From the NCBI RefSeq assembly GCF_027158005.1, contig NZ_JAPVLQ010000005.1:248001-312000 (forward strand): DNA of 64,000 nt. The letters are read 5' to 3'. The position numbers were made by a program, and so were the translations under genes. Under the pieces are notes generated by a model that made no database searches, was not told the origin of the DNA, and saw only the letters and a program-made list of their open reading frames with translations. The DNA is from Rhodococcus sp. H36-A4 (GTDB lineage Bacteria > Actinomycetota > Actinomycetes > Mycobacteriales > Mycobacteriaceae). Of this stretch, positions 11,975-20,113 are shown piece by piece. Position 1 is the stretch's first letter. Each line of letters opens with the position of its first letter.

Positions 11975-13098
11975 CCTCTGCTCCAGTTCTCGTCGCTCCG
12001 TGGCGGACCCCGATCGGTACAGCCGGTCACGGATTTGCCGATCTGACGACGACCGACCTCGCTGCTCCGGTGCTGCGGGCGGTGTTGGCGTCGTTGCGTG
12101 ACTCGGGGTGCGAGGACGCAGTGGACGACGTGGTTCTCGGCAATTGTCTGGGGCCCGGCGGCGATCCGGCCCGTATCGCTGCACTGAGCGCCGGCCTCGG
12201 CGTCGAGGTGCCGGGGGTGACGGTCGATCGGCAGTGCGGTTCGGGGCTCGATGCGGTGATGCAGGCCGCGATGCGGGTGCGCAGCGGGGACGAGAGCGTG
12301 ATCCTTGCGGGTGGAGTCGAGTCGGCGAGTACCGCACCGTGGCGATTCTGGCCACCGCAGGCAGGGGCGGAACCAGTTCGCTACACCCGTGCGCCCTTTG
12401 CACCCGGCGACTTCGATGACCCGGACATGGGCGTCGCTGCCGACGATCTTGCACAACGTCGAGGTATCGACCGTGTTCGCCTGGACGCGTATGCCGCACG
12501 GTCACACCGGCTTGCCGCCGAATCGAATTTCACGTCCGAGATCGTGCCGATCGCCGGGATCGAGCGAGATCAACGCATCAGAGCGAATATGACCGTCGAA
12601 CGGCTTGCGCGGCTTCGACCGAGTTTCTCGCCGTCGGGTACCGGTACGGCCGGCAACTCCTGCGGAATCTCCGACGGCGCAGCGGCGCTCGCGATCACCA
12701 CCGAATCGCGCGCCAAAGGCCTTCCAGCGCTGCGTGTTCTGGGCGCGGCCGTTGCCGGCTCGGATCCGGCATTGCCCGGCCTCGGGCCGGTTCCCGCTAT
12801 CGAGAAGGTGTTGCGTCGAACGGGCGTCGCCCTGTCCGATGTGGGAGTTGTGGAGATCACCGAGGCTTTCGCGGCGGTGGTACTCGCGGTGTCGGACGAA
12901 CTGGGGCTCGACGAAAACCTGCTGTGCCCGCAGGGTGGAGCCATTGCGATGGGTCACCCGTGGGGGGCTTCGGGTGCAATCCTGTTGGTGCGCTTGGCCT
13001 CTCAGATGCTGGCTGACGGTGGCCCCGAGTTGGGGTTGGCTGCGTGCGCCATCGGCGGCGGACAAGGGATTTCGATGATCGTGGAGCGTGCATGGTGA
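11971..13098 (+). CDS. Thiolase (acetyl-CoA acyltransferase) in the biotin operon
   Basis: A 375-residue thiolase with the full catalytic set: nucleophile C89 in VDRQCGSG, H329 in GGAIAMGHPWGASG and C359 in AACAIGGGQG. It is somewhat shorter than typical 390-400-residue thiolases. ATGA overlap with the preceding ligase and a 7-bp overlap with bioM show translational coupling. Thiolases either cleave 3-oxoacyl-CoA or condense acyl-CoAs. In this operon, condensation toward a C7 pimeloyl unit, or beta-oxidation of the biotin side chain, are both conceivable; the sequence does not choose. Confidence 0.88.
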   Translation: MTSAPVLVAPWRTPIGTAGHGFADLTTTDLAAPVLRAVLASLRDSGCEDAVDDVVLGNCLGPGGDPARIAALSAGLGVEVPGVTVDRQCGSGLDAVMQAAMRVRSGDESVILAGGVESASTAPWRFWPPQAGAEPVRYTRAPFAPGDFDDPDMGVAADDLAQRRGIDRVRLDAYAARSHRLAAESNFTSEIVPIAGIERDQRIRANMTVERLARLRPSFSPSGTGTAGNSCGISDGAAALAITTESRAKGLPALRVLGAAVAGSDPALPGLGPVPAIEKVLRRTGVALSDVGVVEITEAFAAVVLAVSDELGLDENLLCPQGGAIAMGHPWGASGAILLVRLASQMLADGGPELGLAACAIGGGQGISMIVERAW

Positions 13099-13775
13099 GT
13101 GAAGTGGTGTTCGAGGGTGTCAAGCATGCGTTCGGTGATCGTGAGGTGTTGCGCGGCATCGACCTTCGGTTCAGTGAGCGGCGTGTGGGGATCATCGGTT
13201 CCAACGGTTCGGGTAAGTCCACACTGGCTCGGATGATCAACGGTTTGTTGGCGCCGACGTCGGGGACCGTGACTGTCGACGGTGTGGACGCATCCAAGAA
13301 GGGCGCGCAGGTCCGTAAGAAGGTCGGCTTCGTCTTCACCGATCCAGATACGCAGATTGTCATGCCTACAGTCTCGGAGGATCTCGCGTTCTCGCTGCGC
13401 CGTTCGGGCCTGAGCAAGGCCGAGATCGCCGAACGTGTGCACGAGATCCTGGTGCGATTCCGCCTCGACCACCACGCAGAGCATCCGTCCCATCTGTTGT
13501 CCGGCGGGCAGAAGCAGCTCCTGGCGATCGGAGCCGTCCTCATCCGGCGCCCCGAGGTCGTCATTGCCGACGAGCCGACGACGCTCCTCGATCTGCGCAA
13601 TGCCCGCGTTGTCGCCGAGGCACTCGATTCGATGGATCAGCAGGTGATCGTCGTGACGCATCATCTAGCGCTGCTGGACAGCTTCGAGCGCGTCATCGTC
13701 ATCGACGACGGGCTCGTCGCGTTCGACGGCGCCCCGAAAGATGCGGTTCCGGCATATCGGGAACTCGTCGAATGA
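13092..13775 (+). CDS. bioM: Biotin ECF transporter ATPase BioM
   Basis: A 227-residue ABC ATPase of the energy-coupling-factor type. Walker A is GSNGSGKST, the signature is LLSGGQKQLLAIGAVLIRRP, and Walker B with the catalytic Glu is VVIADEPTT. ATG 13092 lies 5 nt after GGAG and overlaps the thiolase stop by 7 bp; GTG 13095 is an alternative that would restore the 4-bp overlap seen elsewhere in the operon. It powers BioY together with BioN. Confidence 0.93.
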   Translation: MVSEVVFEGVKHAFGDREVLRGIDLRFSERRVGIIGSNGSGKSTLARMINGLLAPTSGTVTVDGVDASKKGAQVRKKVGFVFTDPDTQIVMPTVSEDLAFSLRRSGLSKAEIAERVHEILVRFRLDHHAEHPSHLLSGGQKQLLAIGAVLIRRPEVVIADEPTTLLDLRNARVVAEALDSMDQQVIVVTHHLALLDSFERVIVIDDGLVAFDGAPKDAVPAYRELVE

Positions 13776-14374
13776 TCGGCTTGTATCGGCCGGGGACGTC
13801 GTTTCTCCACCGATTGCCTGCGGGGGTCAAGCTGCTCCTGCTCATCATCTCGATCGTCACCGCGACCGTCGTGGTCCGAACACCGATTCAGGTCGGGATC
13901 GTCGCTGCGCTGGTCGCGGCACTGTTCCTTCTTGCGCGTATACCTGTGAAAGTTGCTCTCGCCCAAATGCGCCCGATCATCTGGATGCTGCTGATCATCG
14001 GCGTCTTCCAAGTGATCATCACCTCTCCCGCTCGTGCGGTCGTGGTGTGCGGCGTTCTGCTGATCTCGGTGGCACTGGCCGCGCTGGTCACTCTCACCAC
14101 CCGGGTGACCGACATGCTCGACACGGTCACCCGCGCTCTGGGGCCGCTGCGCAGATTCGGCGTCGACCCCGACCGGATCGGCCTCATGCTCGCCCTGGCC
14201 ATCAGATGCATACCTATTCTGGCGACGATCGTGCACGAGGTCGCCGAGGCACGGAAAGCGCGAGGCCTGCAATGGTCCATGACCGCACTCGTGACGCCCG
14301 TGCTGGTCCGTGCGCTGCGAACCGCGGACGCGATGGGCGATGCCCTCGTCGCGAGGGGTGTCGACGATGACTGA
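13772..14374 (+). CDS. bioN: Biotin ECF transporter transmembrane component BioN
   Basis: A 200-residue EcfT-family membrane protein with several transmembrane segments and the two conserved Ala-Arg-Gly coupling motifs (ARKARG and ALVARG near the C-terminus) that dock the ATPase. The start overlaps bioM by ATGA. It completes the BioYMN transporter; the short length matches biotin-specific BioN proteins. Confidence 0.92.
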   Translation: MIGLYRPGTSFLHRLPAGVKLLLLIISIVTATVVVRTPIQVGIVAALVAALFLLARIPVKVALAQMRPIIWMLLIIGVFQVIITSPARAVVVCGVLLISVALAALVTLTTRVTDMLDTVTRALGPLRRFGVDPDRIGLMLALAIRCIPILATIVHEVAEARKARGLQWSMTALVTPVLVRALRTADAMGDALVARGVDDD

Positions 14375-14383
14375 GGTTCTTCA

Positions 14384-15907
14384 GTGAGCGAACTGCTGAC
14401 CGATCGGATCGCGCGGCATATCCGCGACAAGCCTTCCTCTCTTGCCGTCGTCGACCGGCGAAGCGCAGTGACGTACGGCGAGTTGGGTGAGCTGGTCACT
14501 GCCACGGCGGCAGGCATGTCGGGAATGCGAAGAGTGGCTGTCCTGCCGACGTCGGACATCGGGTCGCTCGTAGCCGTGACCGCGGCGATGGCGTCGGGAA
14601 TCGGTGTGGTACTTCTGCATCGTCACTTGCTGCCCGAGCAGTTCGCCCGCGTGCTGTCTCTGACGCAACCCAATGTTGTTCTGGCAGGACCGAATCAGCA
14701 CGCGCGGTTGCGGAGGATGGGCGCCGCGTCCCCGACTTCTGTCGACAGCATCCAGGTGACGGGTGTTCGGGCACAGTGCGCTGCCGACGACGACAGTGAA
14801 CTTCTCATCGGAGTCACCTCGGGCACCACGGGGGAACCCAAACTGTTCGTCCGTGATCAACGCTCCTGGGCCCGAACCCTCGACCGTTCCGATTCGACGT
14901 TCGACATCCGCGCGGGCGACCGAGTGGCGACGCCGGGGGTGCTCGATCACACGCACTTCCTCTACGGTGCGCTGCACGGACTCACCCGAAGCGCGATCGT
15001 CGACCTCCGGCCGGTGGACAAGTCGCTTCCCAGCGGCGCCACGCACCTATATTCGGTTCCGACAATTGCCTGGGATGTGGTTCGATCCGGAATCGGCCCG
15101 GTGCCGAGTGTGCGCGAAGTGCTGTCCAGTGCCGCGCGTTGGCCGTCCTCCGGCAGATCGGCGCTGCAGGAGGCACTCCCGAATGCCTCGCTCGTGCACT
15201 TCTACGGAGCGTCGGAGTTGAGTTTCGTTTCCTTCGACCGCGGTATCGACCCGGGGCCGGGGACATTGTTCGACGGCGTAGACGTCGAGATCCGGGATTC
15301 GATCGTTCACGTGCGCAGTGACATGCTGTTCGACGGCTACCTCACCGAAGACGGTGTGGCCGGTGGCCCCGTCGACGGCTGGATGACCGTGGGGGACCGG
15401 GGAAGACTCGGGAGTGGTGGAAACCTGGAGGCCGGTGGAAACCTGGCGGGCGGTGGAAACCTGGCGGGCGGTGGAAACCTCGAAGGCCGGGGAAGTCCCG
15501 AGGGCACGGGATCACTCGCGAGCCGGCAGCTGACGCTGCTTGGCCGCGACACGGAAATTCTGATTCGGGCAGGTCTGAATGTGGAGTTGGCTCCCATCGA
15601 GTCCGCGCTCACCGCGATTCCTGGCATTGTGGAGGCAGTATGCGTCGGAGTCCCGGACGTTCGTATGGGGGAAGTTCCCGCGGTGGTGATCGTGGAAGGG
15701 GCGAACCCGCCGTCCACCGCCGAGATCTGGCGGCATCTGCGTCGAGAGCTACCGAGCCCTAGTGTTCCGGTGCAGATTCTGACGCTCGAACAGTTGCCGC
15801 GGACGCCTCGGGGAAAGGTCGATCGTCAGGAGATCGGGGCAATTTTCGCGACCGTCCGGACTGCGCCGTCGACGACGAACCAGACTGTCAGCGAACCACT
15901 TTCGTAG
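14384..15907 (+). CDS. Second AMP-forming acyl-CoA ligase of the biotin operon, with a Gly-rich repeat insert
   Basis: A 507-residue ANL-family ligase with the phosphate loop GVTSGTTGEPKLFV, A5 VHFYGASELSF, A7 VGDRG, hinge LLGRDTEILIRAG and LPRTPRGKVDR with the catalytic Lys. Between A7 and the hinge (residues 345-380) sits an unusual repeat of six-residue units of type GGNLAG. It would lie where the large domain joins the mobile C-terminal domain. The GTG 14384 follows bioN by 9 nt, with GAGG upstream. The 3' end overlaps the convergent thioesterase gene by 82 bp. The substrate is unknown. It is the last gene of the operon and is related to, but clearly distinct from, the ligase after bioY. 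Confidence 0.82.
   Translation: MSELLTDRIARHIRDKPSSLAVVDRRSAVTYGELGELVTATAAGMSGMRRVAVLPTSDIGSLVAVTAAMASGIGVVLLHRHLLPEQFARVLSLTQPNVVLAGPNQHARLRRMGAASPTSVDSIQVTGVRAQCAADDDSELLIGVTSGTTGEPKLFVRDQRSWARTLDRSDSTFDIRAGDRVATPGVLDHTHFLYGALHGLTRSAIVDLRPVDKSLPSGATHLYSVPTIAWDVVRSGIGPVPSVREVLSSAARWPSSGRSALQEALPNASLVHFYGASELSFVSFDRGIDPGPGTLFDGVDVEIRDSIVHVRSDMLFDGYLTEDGVAGGPVDGWMTVGDRGRLGSGGNLEAGGNLAGGGNLAGGGNLEGRGSPEGTGSLASRQLTLLGRDTEILIRAGLNVELAPIESALTAIPGIVEAVCVGVPDVRMGEVPAVVIVEGANPPSTAEIWRHLRRELPSPSVPVQILTLEQLPRTPRGKVDRQEIGAIFATVRTAPSTTNQTVSEPLS
15416..15505 (+). repeat. In-frame 18-bp tandem repeat inside the second ligase
   Basis: Four clear copies of an 18-bp unit (GGTGGAAACCTGGCGGGC and variants) run at 15416-15433, 15434-15451, 15452-15469 and 15470-15487, with a degenerate fifth copy to 15505. 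Copies 2 and 3 are identical. The unit length is a multiple of three, so copy number can change without breaking the frame. It has no spacers and is not a CRISPR array. Confidence 0.95.
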
Positions 15908-16605
15908 CGGTGCCGGATACCGACTTGTTCTTTGCCGAGAACCGGGTACAGGTACTCGATGACGGCCCGGTGCGGTCCGGCGACGAGATCCGGGTAATCG
16001 ATCAGGAACTCCTCGACGGCATGCCAGTATGCCGCATTGTTGACGTGATCGAACGAGTCGATGTCGGTGACACGCAATGGAAACTGGATATCGGTGTCCG
16101 ACTCGGGCGGCACCGGCTCGGTGAGCCATGCCTTCCATTTGAGTCGATGCTGATCGGTGGTGCGTGCAAGCATGTCGAGGGCATCGTCGCTGATCCGTGT
16201 CGGCATACCGGTCTTCGCGCTGATGCTTATCCAGAAGCCCTCGGTTTCGATGGAACCGCCCTTCCCTGTGGACATCGAGACCCGCATGTTGGACCAACGA
16301 GTGGACATCGACGAACACCAGCGCCGCAGATGAATGTGGTCGGGAAACTGTACGGGTTCGTGGATGTCGATGACCGTACGTCGAACGATCCAGAAAGGAT
16401 CGGTGAGACCGAGAGGTGTCGCTGCAAGATTGTCCGACCCGATGTCCTGCAGGTAGCGCGCGATCCCGTCGAAGCGCAAGCGGCCGGCTGGGGCGACATC
16501 ACCGGTACGTATCGGCCAATCTGTTTCGAACCCTTCGCCTTCGGCAGGTAGTGGTGCCAGGGCGTCGTCGAAGCCCGCTGGCTCTACGGTTCCGGCATTG
16601 TCCAC
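15826..16605 (-). CDS. Acyl-ACP thioesterase family protein
   Basis: A 259-residue double-hotdog protein of the acyl-ACP thioesterase (FatA/FatB-like) family, comparable in size to M. tuberculosis Rv2001. The first hotdog begins at RIRTGDVAPAGRLRFDGIAR-like sequence and the second contains VTDIDSFDHVNNAAYW, the catalytic region with the conserved Asp and Asn-His. It would release fatty acids from acyl carrier protein. The ATG 16605 is the first start. Its 3' end runs 82 bp antisense into the second ligase of the biotin operon, an unusually long convergent overlap. Confidence 0.85.
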   Translation of the reverse strand: MDNAGTVEPAGFDDALAPLPAEGEGFETDWPIRTGDVAPAGRLRFDGIARYLQDIGSDNLAATPLGLTDPFWIVRRTVIDIHEPVQFPDHIHLRRWCSSMSTRWSNMRVSMSTGKGGSIETEGFWISISAKTGMPTRISDDALDMLARTTDQHRLKWKAWLTEPVPPESDTDIQFPLRVTDIDSFDHVNNAAYWHAVEEFLIDYPDLVAGPHRAVIEYLYPVLGKEQVGIRHRYESGSLTVWFVVDGAVRTVAKIAPIS

Positions 16606-16661
16606 GTGTCGCTCCTTGTTACCGGTGGGTTCGTGCTCGAACCGAACCTACCCGGTGCGGG

Positions 16662-18080
16662 TCAGAGAACTCGACGAGCCTTCATTCCGTCGAAGACCGG
16701 ACCGACACGGACGACGTCACCGGTGGTGGGGGCGTGGACCATCTGACCGTTGCCCATGTAGATGGCAACGTGCCCCGGCCCACCGGATTGCCAGTTTCCG
16801 AACAGCAGATCCCCGGGCTGAGCCATCGACATCGGAATCTCGGTGCCGACACCCCATTGGGTCTCGGAGGTTCGGGGGAGTGTCACCGTGCCACCGGAGG
16901 CCTTGAACACCGCGTAGGACGTCAACCCCGAGCAGTCGAAGCCACCACCGGACGGCCCGTTGATATTACCGCCGCCCCACACGTACGGCAGGCCGAGGTA
17001 GTCCATTGCGAGTTGCACTGCTCGTCCACCGATACCGGCAATATCGATGCCGGCGAACGGCGTCAGGATTGCGGCGAACTGCATTTCCGTCGCTCGAATC
17101 TTGGCCACGTAAGGCTTCGTCTGGTTCTCGTAATCGGGTGTTCCCGACGGCATTCCGCCGGATCTGAGGACCGCGCCTGCACCTGCGTTGTATCCGGCGA
17201 TGGTCAGGTCGAGACTGTCGCCCTTGACCAATCCGGCCGACTTCCACTTCTCGACTTGACTGTTGATGTCGCAGAGCAGGTTTCCGGACGCCATGACCGA
17301 GTCGGCGATGCCGTTGATGTCGGCTATGCCGTCGCCGTCGGCATCTTTGCCGTAGGTGCGCCAGGTAGCGGGCATGAACTGGCCTGGCCCGCGGGCACCG
17401 GACACCGATACCGGTGCGGTCGGCCCGTGCCGGAATCCGTTCTCCGCTGCGTACAACGCGGCGATCGTCGGTGCTTTGACTCCGCCACAGATCGATCCAG
17501 CGCGGGTCAGCCACGGAACGAATGCGGTGATTGCACCTATCGGTGACAGTGAGACCCCGGTGAAAGTCGCAGGTAGACCGGGGAACAGTGCCCGCCTGAG
17601 GGCTTCGGCGGCAGGCATGAATGCGGTCTGGTTGGTGATCTGCCCGAGCGAGTACGTCAATCCGCCGAACTGGACCGATCCTGCGTTGGTGGGAAACACC
17701 GAGGGCGCAAAGGCGCTTAGTGTAGTGGTCGTATCGGTTGTCGTCGACATCACGGCGGCAACAGACGCCGGAACGTCGGCGGCGGGTGCAGTTTCCGGCT
17801 GGGCGGGTTCTGCTGGTTTCGGGGGCAACATCGGTTCGGCTGCATCTTCGACGGCCGTCGCTGCGTTGTCGAGGGCAGTGCCTGCGACATCTGCTGCCGG
17901 CGTGGGCAAAGTACCGAGCAGATCATCGAGTTGCTTCTGCAACGTTGGACCGGTGTCCTCCGCGGCCGCCGCGACGCTGTGGGCGCCGTCTTTGACCTGC
18001 GGGGGAAGGTCCGTCGCCGCCACCGCTCCTGCAGCGGACACGATTACGGCAACGATGACTGCGATTGGATCGCCTGCCAT
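16662..18080 (-). CDS. Exported cell-wall hydrolase: lytic-transglycosylase-like domain plus NlpC/P60
   Basis: A 472-residue protein from the ATG 18080, which has CAGGAG 7 nt upstream; the longer frame to 18221 is not supported. It begins with a hydrophobic export segment (PIAVIVAVIVSAAGAVAA), followed by an Ala/Pro/Thr-rich linker. Next comes an SLT-like domain (ALYAAENGFRHG, ARGPGQFMPATWRTYG, then a short DADGDG Asp-rich loop), and a C-terminal NlpC/P60 peptidase with catalytic Cys in GGFDCSGLTSYAV and His in GPGHVAIYMG. It is expected to cut both glycan and peptide bonds of peptidoglycan outside the membrane, for growth or division. Two activities in one chain are inferred from motifs. Confidence 0.88.
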   Translation of the reverse strand: MAGDPIAVIVAVIVSAAGAVAATDLPPQVKDGAHSVAAAAEDTGPTLQKQLDDLLGTLPTPAADVAGTALDNAATAVEDAAEPMLPPKPAEPAQPETAPAADVPASVAAVMSTTTDTTTTLSAFAPSVFPTNAGSVQFGGLTYSLGQITNQTAFMPAAEALRRALFPGLPATFTGVSLSPIGAITAFVPWLTRAGSICGGVKAPTIAALYAAENGFRHGPTAPVSVSGARGPGQFMPATWRTYGKDADGDGIADINGIADSVMASGNLLCDINSQVEKWKSAGLVKGDSLDLTIAGYNAGAGAVLRSGGMPSGTPDYENQTKPYVAKIRATEMQFAAILTPFAGIDIAGIGGRAVQLAMDYLGLPYVWGGGNINGPSGGGFDCSGLTSYAVFKASGGTVTLPRTSETQWGVGTEIPMSMAQPGDLLFGNWQSGGPGHVAIYMGNGQMVHAPTTGDVVRVGPVFDGMKARRVL

Positions 18081-18184
18081 GTAACAACTCCTGGTGCTCG
18101 AGCTCTCCCCGACGTTCCATGTCGACCCATCCATGTGAGGTGACTCACACATCATGCACGTTGGAATCGAATCGCGGAGCGAAA

Positions 18185-18198
18185 TAGAACACGTTCTA
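18185..18198 (+). promoter_or_regulatory. KstR-type box between the NlpC/P60 gene and ridA
   Basis: TAGAACACGTTCTA fits the KstR consensus TnnAACnnGTTnnA exactly. KstR is the TetR-family repressor of cholesterol catabolism in mycobacteria and rhodococci. The box lies 104 bp upstream of the wall-hydrolase start and about 117-132 bp upstream of ridA, so either could be the target. A chance match to a 14-bp motif with six fixed bases plus good symmetry is possible. Confidence 0.55.
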
Positions 18199-18329
18199 GT
18201 GCCTGTCGACAAAAAGATCACCCCTGACCCACACGTCGCACCGACTCGAGCTGGTGTTCCGCGTAAGTTGGCGGTGAGAAATCACTATCGACTATCCGAG
18301 CAAGGGGAGCGAAGATCATCGACAAATAC

Positions 18330-18713
18330 GTGCTGTCGCCCGAGACCGTGTGGGACCCCGGTGCACAGCTACTGTCGCAGTGCGTCGTCGTGGAGAACGC
18401 CGACCGCACGCTGTATCTGTCCGGCCAGACGTCGATCACCGCAGATGGTCAGTTCGCGGGCATCGGGGACGTCTCGGCTCAGATCCGGTTGGCGTTCGAG
18501 AACATTCGTCTCATTCTCGACGCGGCCGGCGGCACCTTGGCCAACGTCGTCAAACTGACCGTGTACTTCACCGACCTCGATGACTTGGACACGTACACCG
18601 GCATTTTGGGTGAGCTGTTCGTCGAGAGCAGGCCTGCGCAGACCGTTGTCGAAATCAGCAGGCTCGCGATGGACGAGTTGCTGATCGAGATCGATGCGAT
18701 CGCGGTGCTTTAG
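18330..18713 (+). CDS. RidA-family (enamine/imine deaminase or related) protein
   Basis: A roughly 127-residue RidA/YjgF-family protein with LYLSGQTSITADGQ, NVVKLTVYFTDLDDL and the terminal VEISRLAMDELLIEIDAIAV, which holds the conserved Arg that binds the substrate carboxylate. RidA proteins hydrolyse reactive enamines from PLP enzymes. The start is odd: GTG 18330 has no ribosome-binding site in range, while GGGGAG at 18304-18309 is 5 nt from an in-frame ATC at 18315. Starting there would add IDKY, which completes the first beta-strand. No ATG, GTG or TTG lies between the in-frame stop at 18264 and 18330. The stop overlaps the convergent VKOR gene by 4 bp. Confidence 0.83.
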   Translation: MLSPETVWDPGAQLLSQCVVVENADRTLYLSGQTSITADGQFAGIGDVSAQIRLAFENIRLILDAAGGTLANVVKLTVYFTDLDDLDTYTGILGELFVESRPAQTVVEISRLAMDELLIEIDAIAVL

Positions 18714-19279
18714 ACGAGGGTCGACCAGTAGTCGGAGAACTCGATTCCGATCGCGGTGATGATGATGGCGTACCAGACGGCCAAGATCGTCCATCGCCAT
18801 TCGAGGAGAGCTCGGGTGAGGGTGCCTGCGCGTTCGCGGTCGACCAGTTGGGACAGCGAGACGATGAAGATCGGTATCGTCACCGCCCACACGACCATGC
18901 AGTACGGGCACAGCGCATGGATCTCGTAGAGGCTCTGGTAGATCAGCCAGTGCACGAACACCACACCGAGTGCCGTGCCGGTGCTGAGACCGAGCCAATA
19001 CCAGTGCGGCAGCGCGATTCGGCCGAACGTCAGAATCCCCGTCATCAGCACCACGGTGAAGGCAACGATTCCGATGATCGGATTCGGAAACCCGAACAAC
19101 GCAGCCTGCTCGGTCGTCATGACCGACCCGCAGGACAGCACTGGATTGAGATTGCAGGACGGTACGTATGCGCTGTCTTCGAGCAGTTTGATTCGTTCGA
19201 TAGTCAGGGTCAGCGCCCCGAGGAGACCGAGAAAGCCGCCGATCGTGAGGACCCAGGCGGTGGCTCTACTCGCTCTCAC
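18710..19279 (-). CDS. Vitamin K epoxide reductase (VKOR) homologue
   Basis: A 189-residue integral membrane protein with four to five transmembrane segments. The four redox cysteines of VKOR are present: the loop pair C42 and C50 (SCNLNPVLSC) and the quinone-facing CPYC (C124, C127). In actinobacteria VKOR replaces DsbB and reoxidises a DsbA-like partner with menaquinone as acceptor. It lies 28 bp downstream of the thioredoxin-like gene on the same strand, as in M. tuberculosis Rv2969c-Rv2968c. Confidence 0.93.
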   Translation of the reverse strand: MRASRATAWVLTIGGFLGLLGALTLTIERIKLLEDSAYVPSCNLNPVLSCGSVMTTEQAALFGFPNPIIGIVAFTVVLMTGILTFGRIALPHWYWLGLSTGTALGVVFVHWLIYQSLYEIHALCPYCMVVWAVTIPIFIVSLSQLVDRERAGTLTRALLEWRWTILAVWYAIIITAIGIEFSDYWSTLV

Positions 19280-19307
19280 TTCGCACCCGTCCTCTTACGT
19301 CGCATAG

Positions 19308-20030
19308 TTACTGTGCAGCGGTGATTGCGGCGCGCAGTCCGTCCGGAGTCGGGTTCGACACGACGGTCCCGTTGACGGAGACGGTCGGTGTGCTCGAGAT
19401 CCCCTCGTCGAGCGCGGCCTTCGTCTGACTCGTCACGTAGTCGGAGTAGGTCCCGTCGGAGATGCAGCTCGACAGCTCTGGACTTTCGATGCCTGCCTGC
19501 TGGGTGATGGCCAAGAGTTCGTCGTCGCTGAGGCCCGCACCACCCTCGGTGGGCTGCTGATCGAACATCGCCTTGTGCCAGACCGGCCACGCGGAGACAT
19601 CGGCCTCGGCGACACACAGGCTCGCGTTCGCGGCGCGCGTGGAGTAGTTGGTCGAGGACATACGGTCGAGGATCGCGATCGGACGGTAGTCGACGGCAAT
19701 GGTGTTGTCCGCGACCAGTTCGGCGAGGGTGTCACCGCTGATCGACTCGAACTGCTTGCACGCCGGGCACTGGAAGTCCTCGACGACGCTGACGACGACG
19801 GCGGCATTCGGATCACCAATTCGAATCGCCCCGTTGTCCTGAGTCGACGAGGGGGCGGCGGCCGGTGCGTCGGAGTCGGAGTTCTTCGATGCGATGGAGA
19901 ATCCGATGACGGCAATCAAGGCGACGAGTACGACGGCGATTCCGATCTGGATCAGCGTGCGTCGCTTCTTGTCTTTTCCTTGCATGGCAGCTGTGGCAGC
20001 CTGTGCCTTCTTCTTGCTTTCGTTGCTCAC
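19308..20030 (-). CDS. DsbA-like membrane-anchored thiol:disulfide oxidoreductase
   Basis: A 240-residue protein from GTG 20030, which has AGGGA 6 nt upstream; the ATG at 20075 lacks a ribosome-binding site. After a Lys-rich cytoplasmic stretch (KDKKRR) one transmembrane anchor (LIQIGIAVVLVALIAVIGF) leads to an extracellular DsbA-type thioredoxin domain. The active site is CPAC at C88-C91, and the cis-Pro loop is SSTPTVSVNG. It is expected to form disulfides in exported proteins and to be reoxidised by the VKOR encoded next to it. Confidence 0.92.
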   Translation of the reverse strand: MSNESKKKAQAATAAMQGKDKKRRTLIQIGIAVVLVALIAVIGFSIASKNSDSDAPAAAPSSTQDNGAIRIGDPNAAVVVSVVEDFQCPACKQFESISGDTLAELVADNTIAVDYRPIAILDRMSSTNYSTRAANASLCVAEADVSAWPVWHKAMFDQQPTEGGAGLSDDELLAITQQAGIESPELSSCISDGTYSDYVTSQTKAALDEGISSTPTVSVNGTVVSNPTPDGLRAAITAAQ

Positions 20031-20113
20031 TGCAGATCCCTTGCTCGCCCGACCAATGAAGTCCGGCACAATCATAGGCGGGTAAACCTGAGGTCAGGCT
20101 GAGCGAAGGACTG

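Noticed and set aside
15416..15505. Short regular repeats considered as a CRISPR array
   Set aside because: Repeats of 18 bp are contiguous without spacers and lie in frame within a ligase gene. The same holds for 22800-22874 and 23955-24026.
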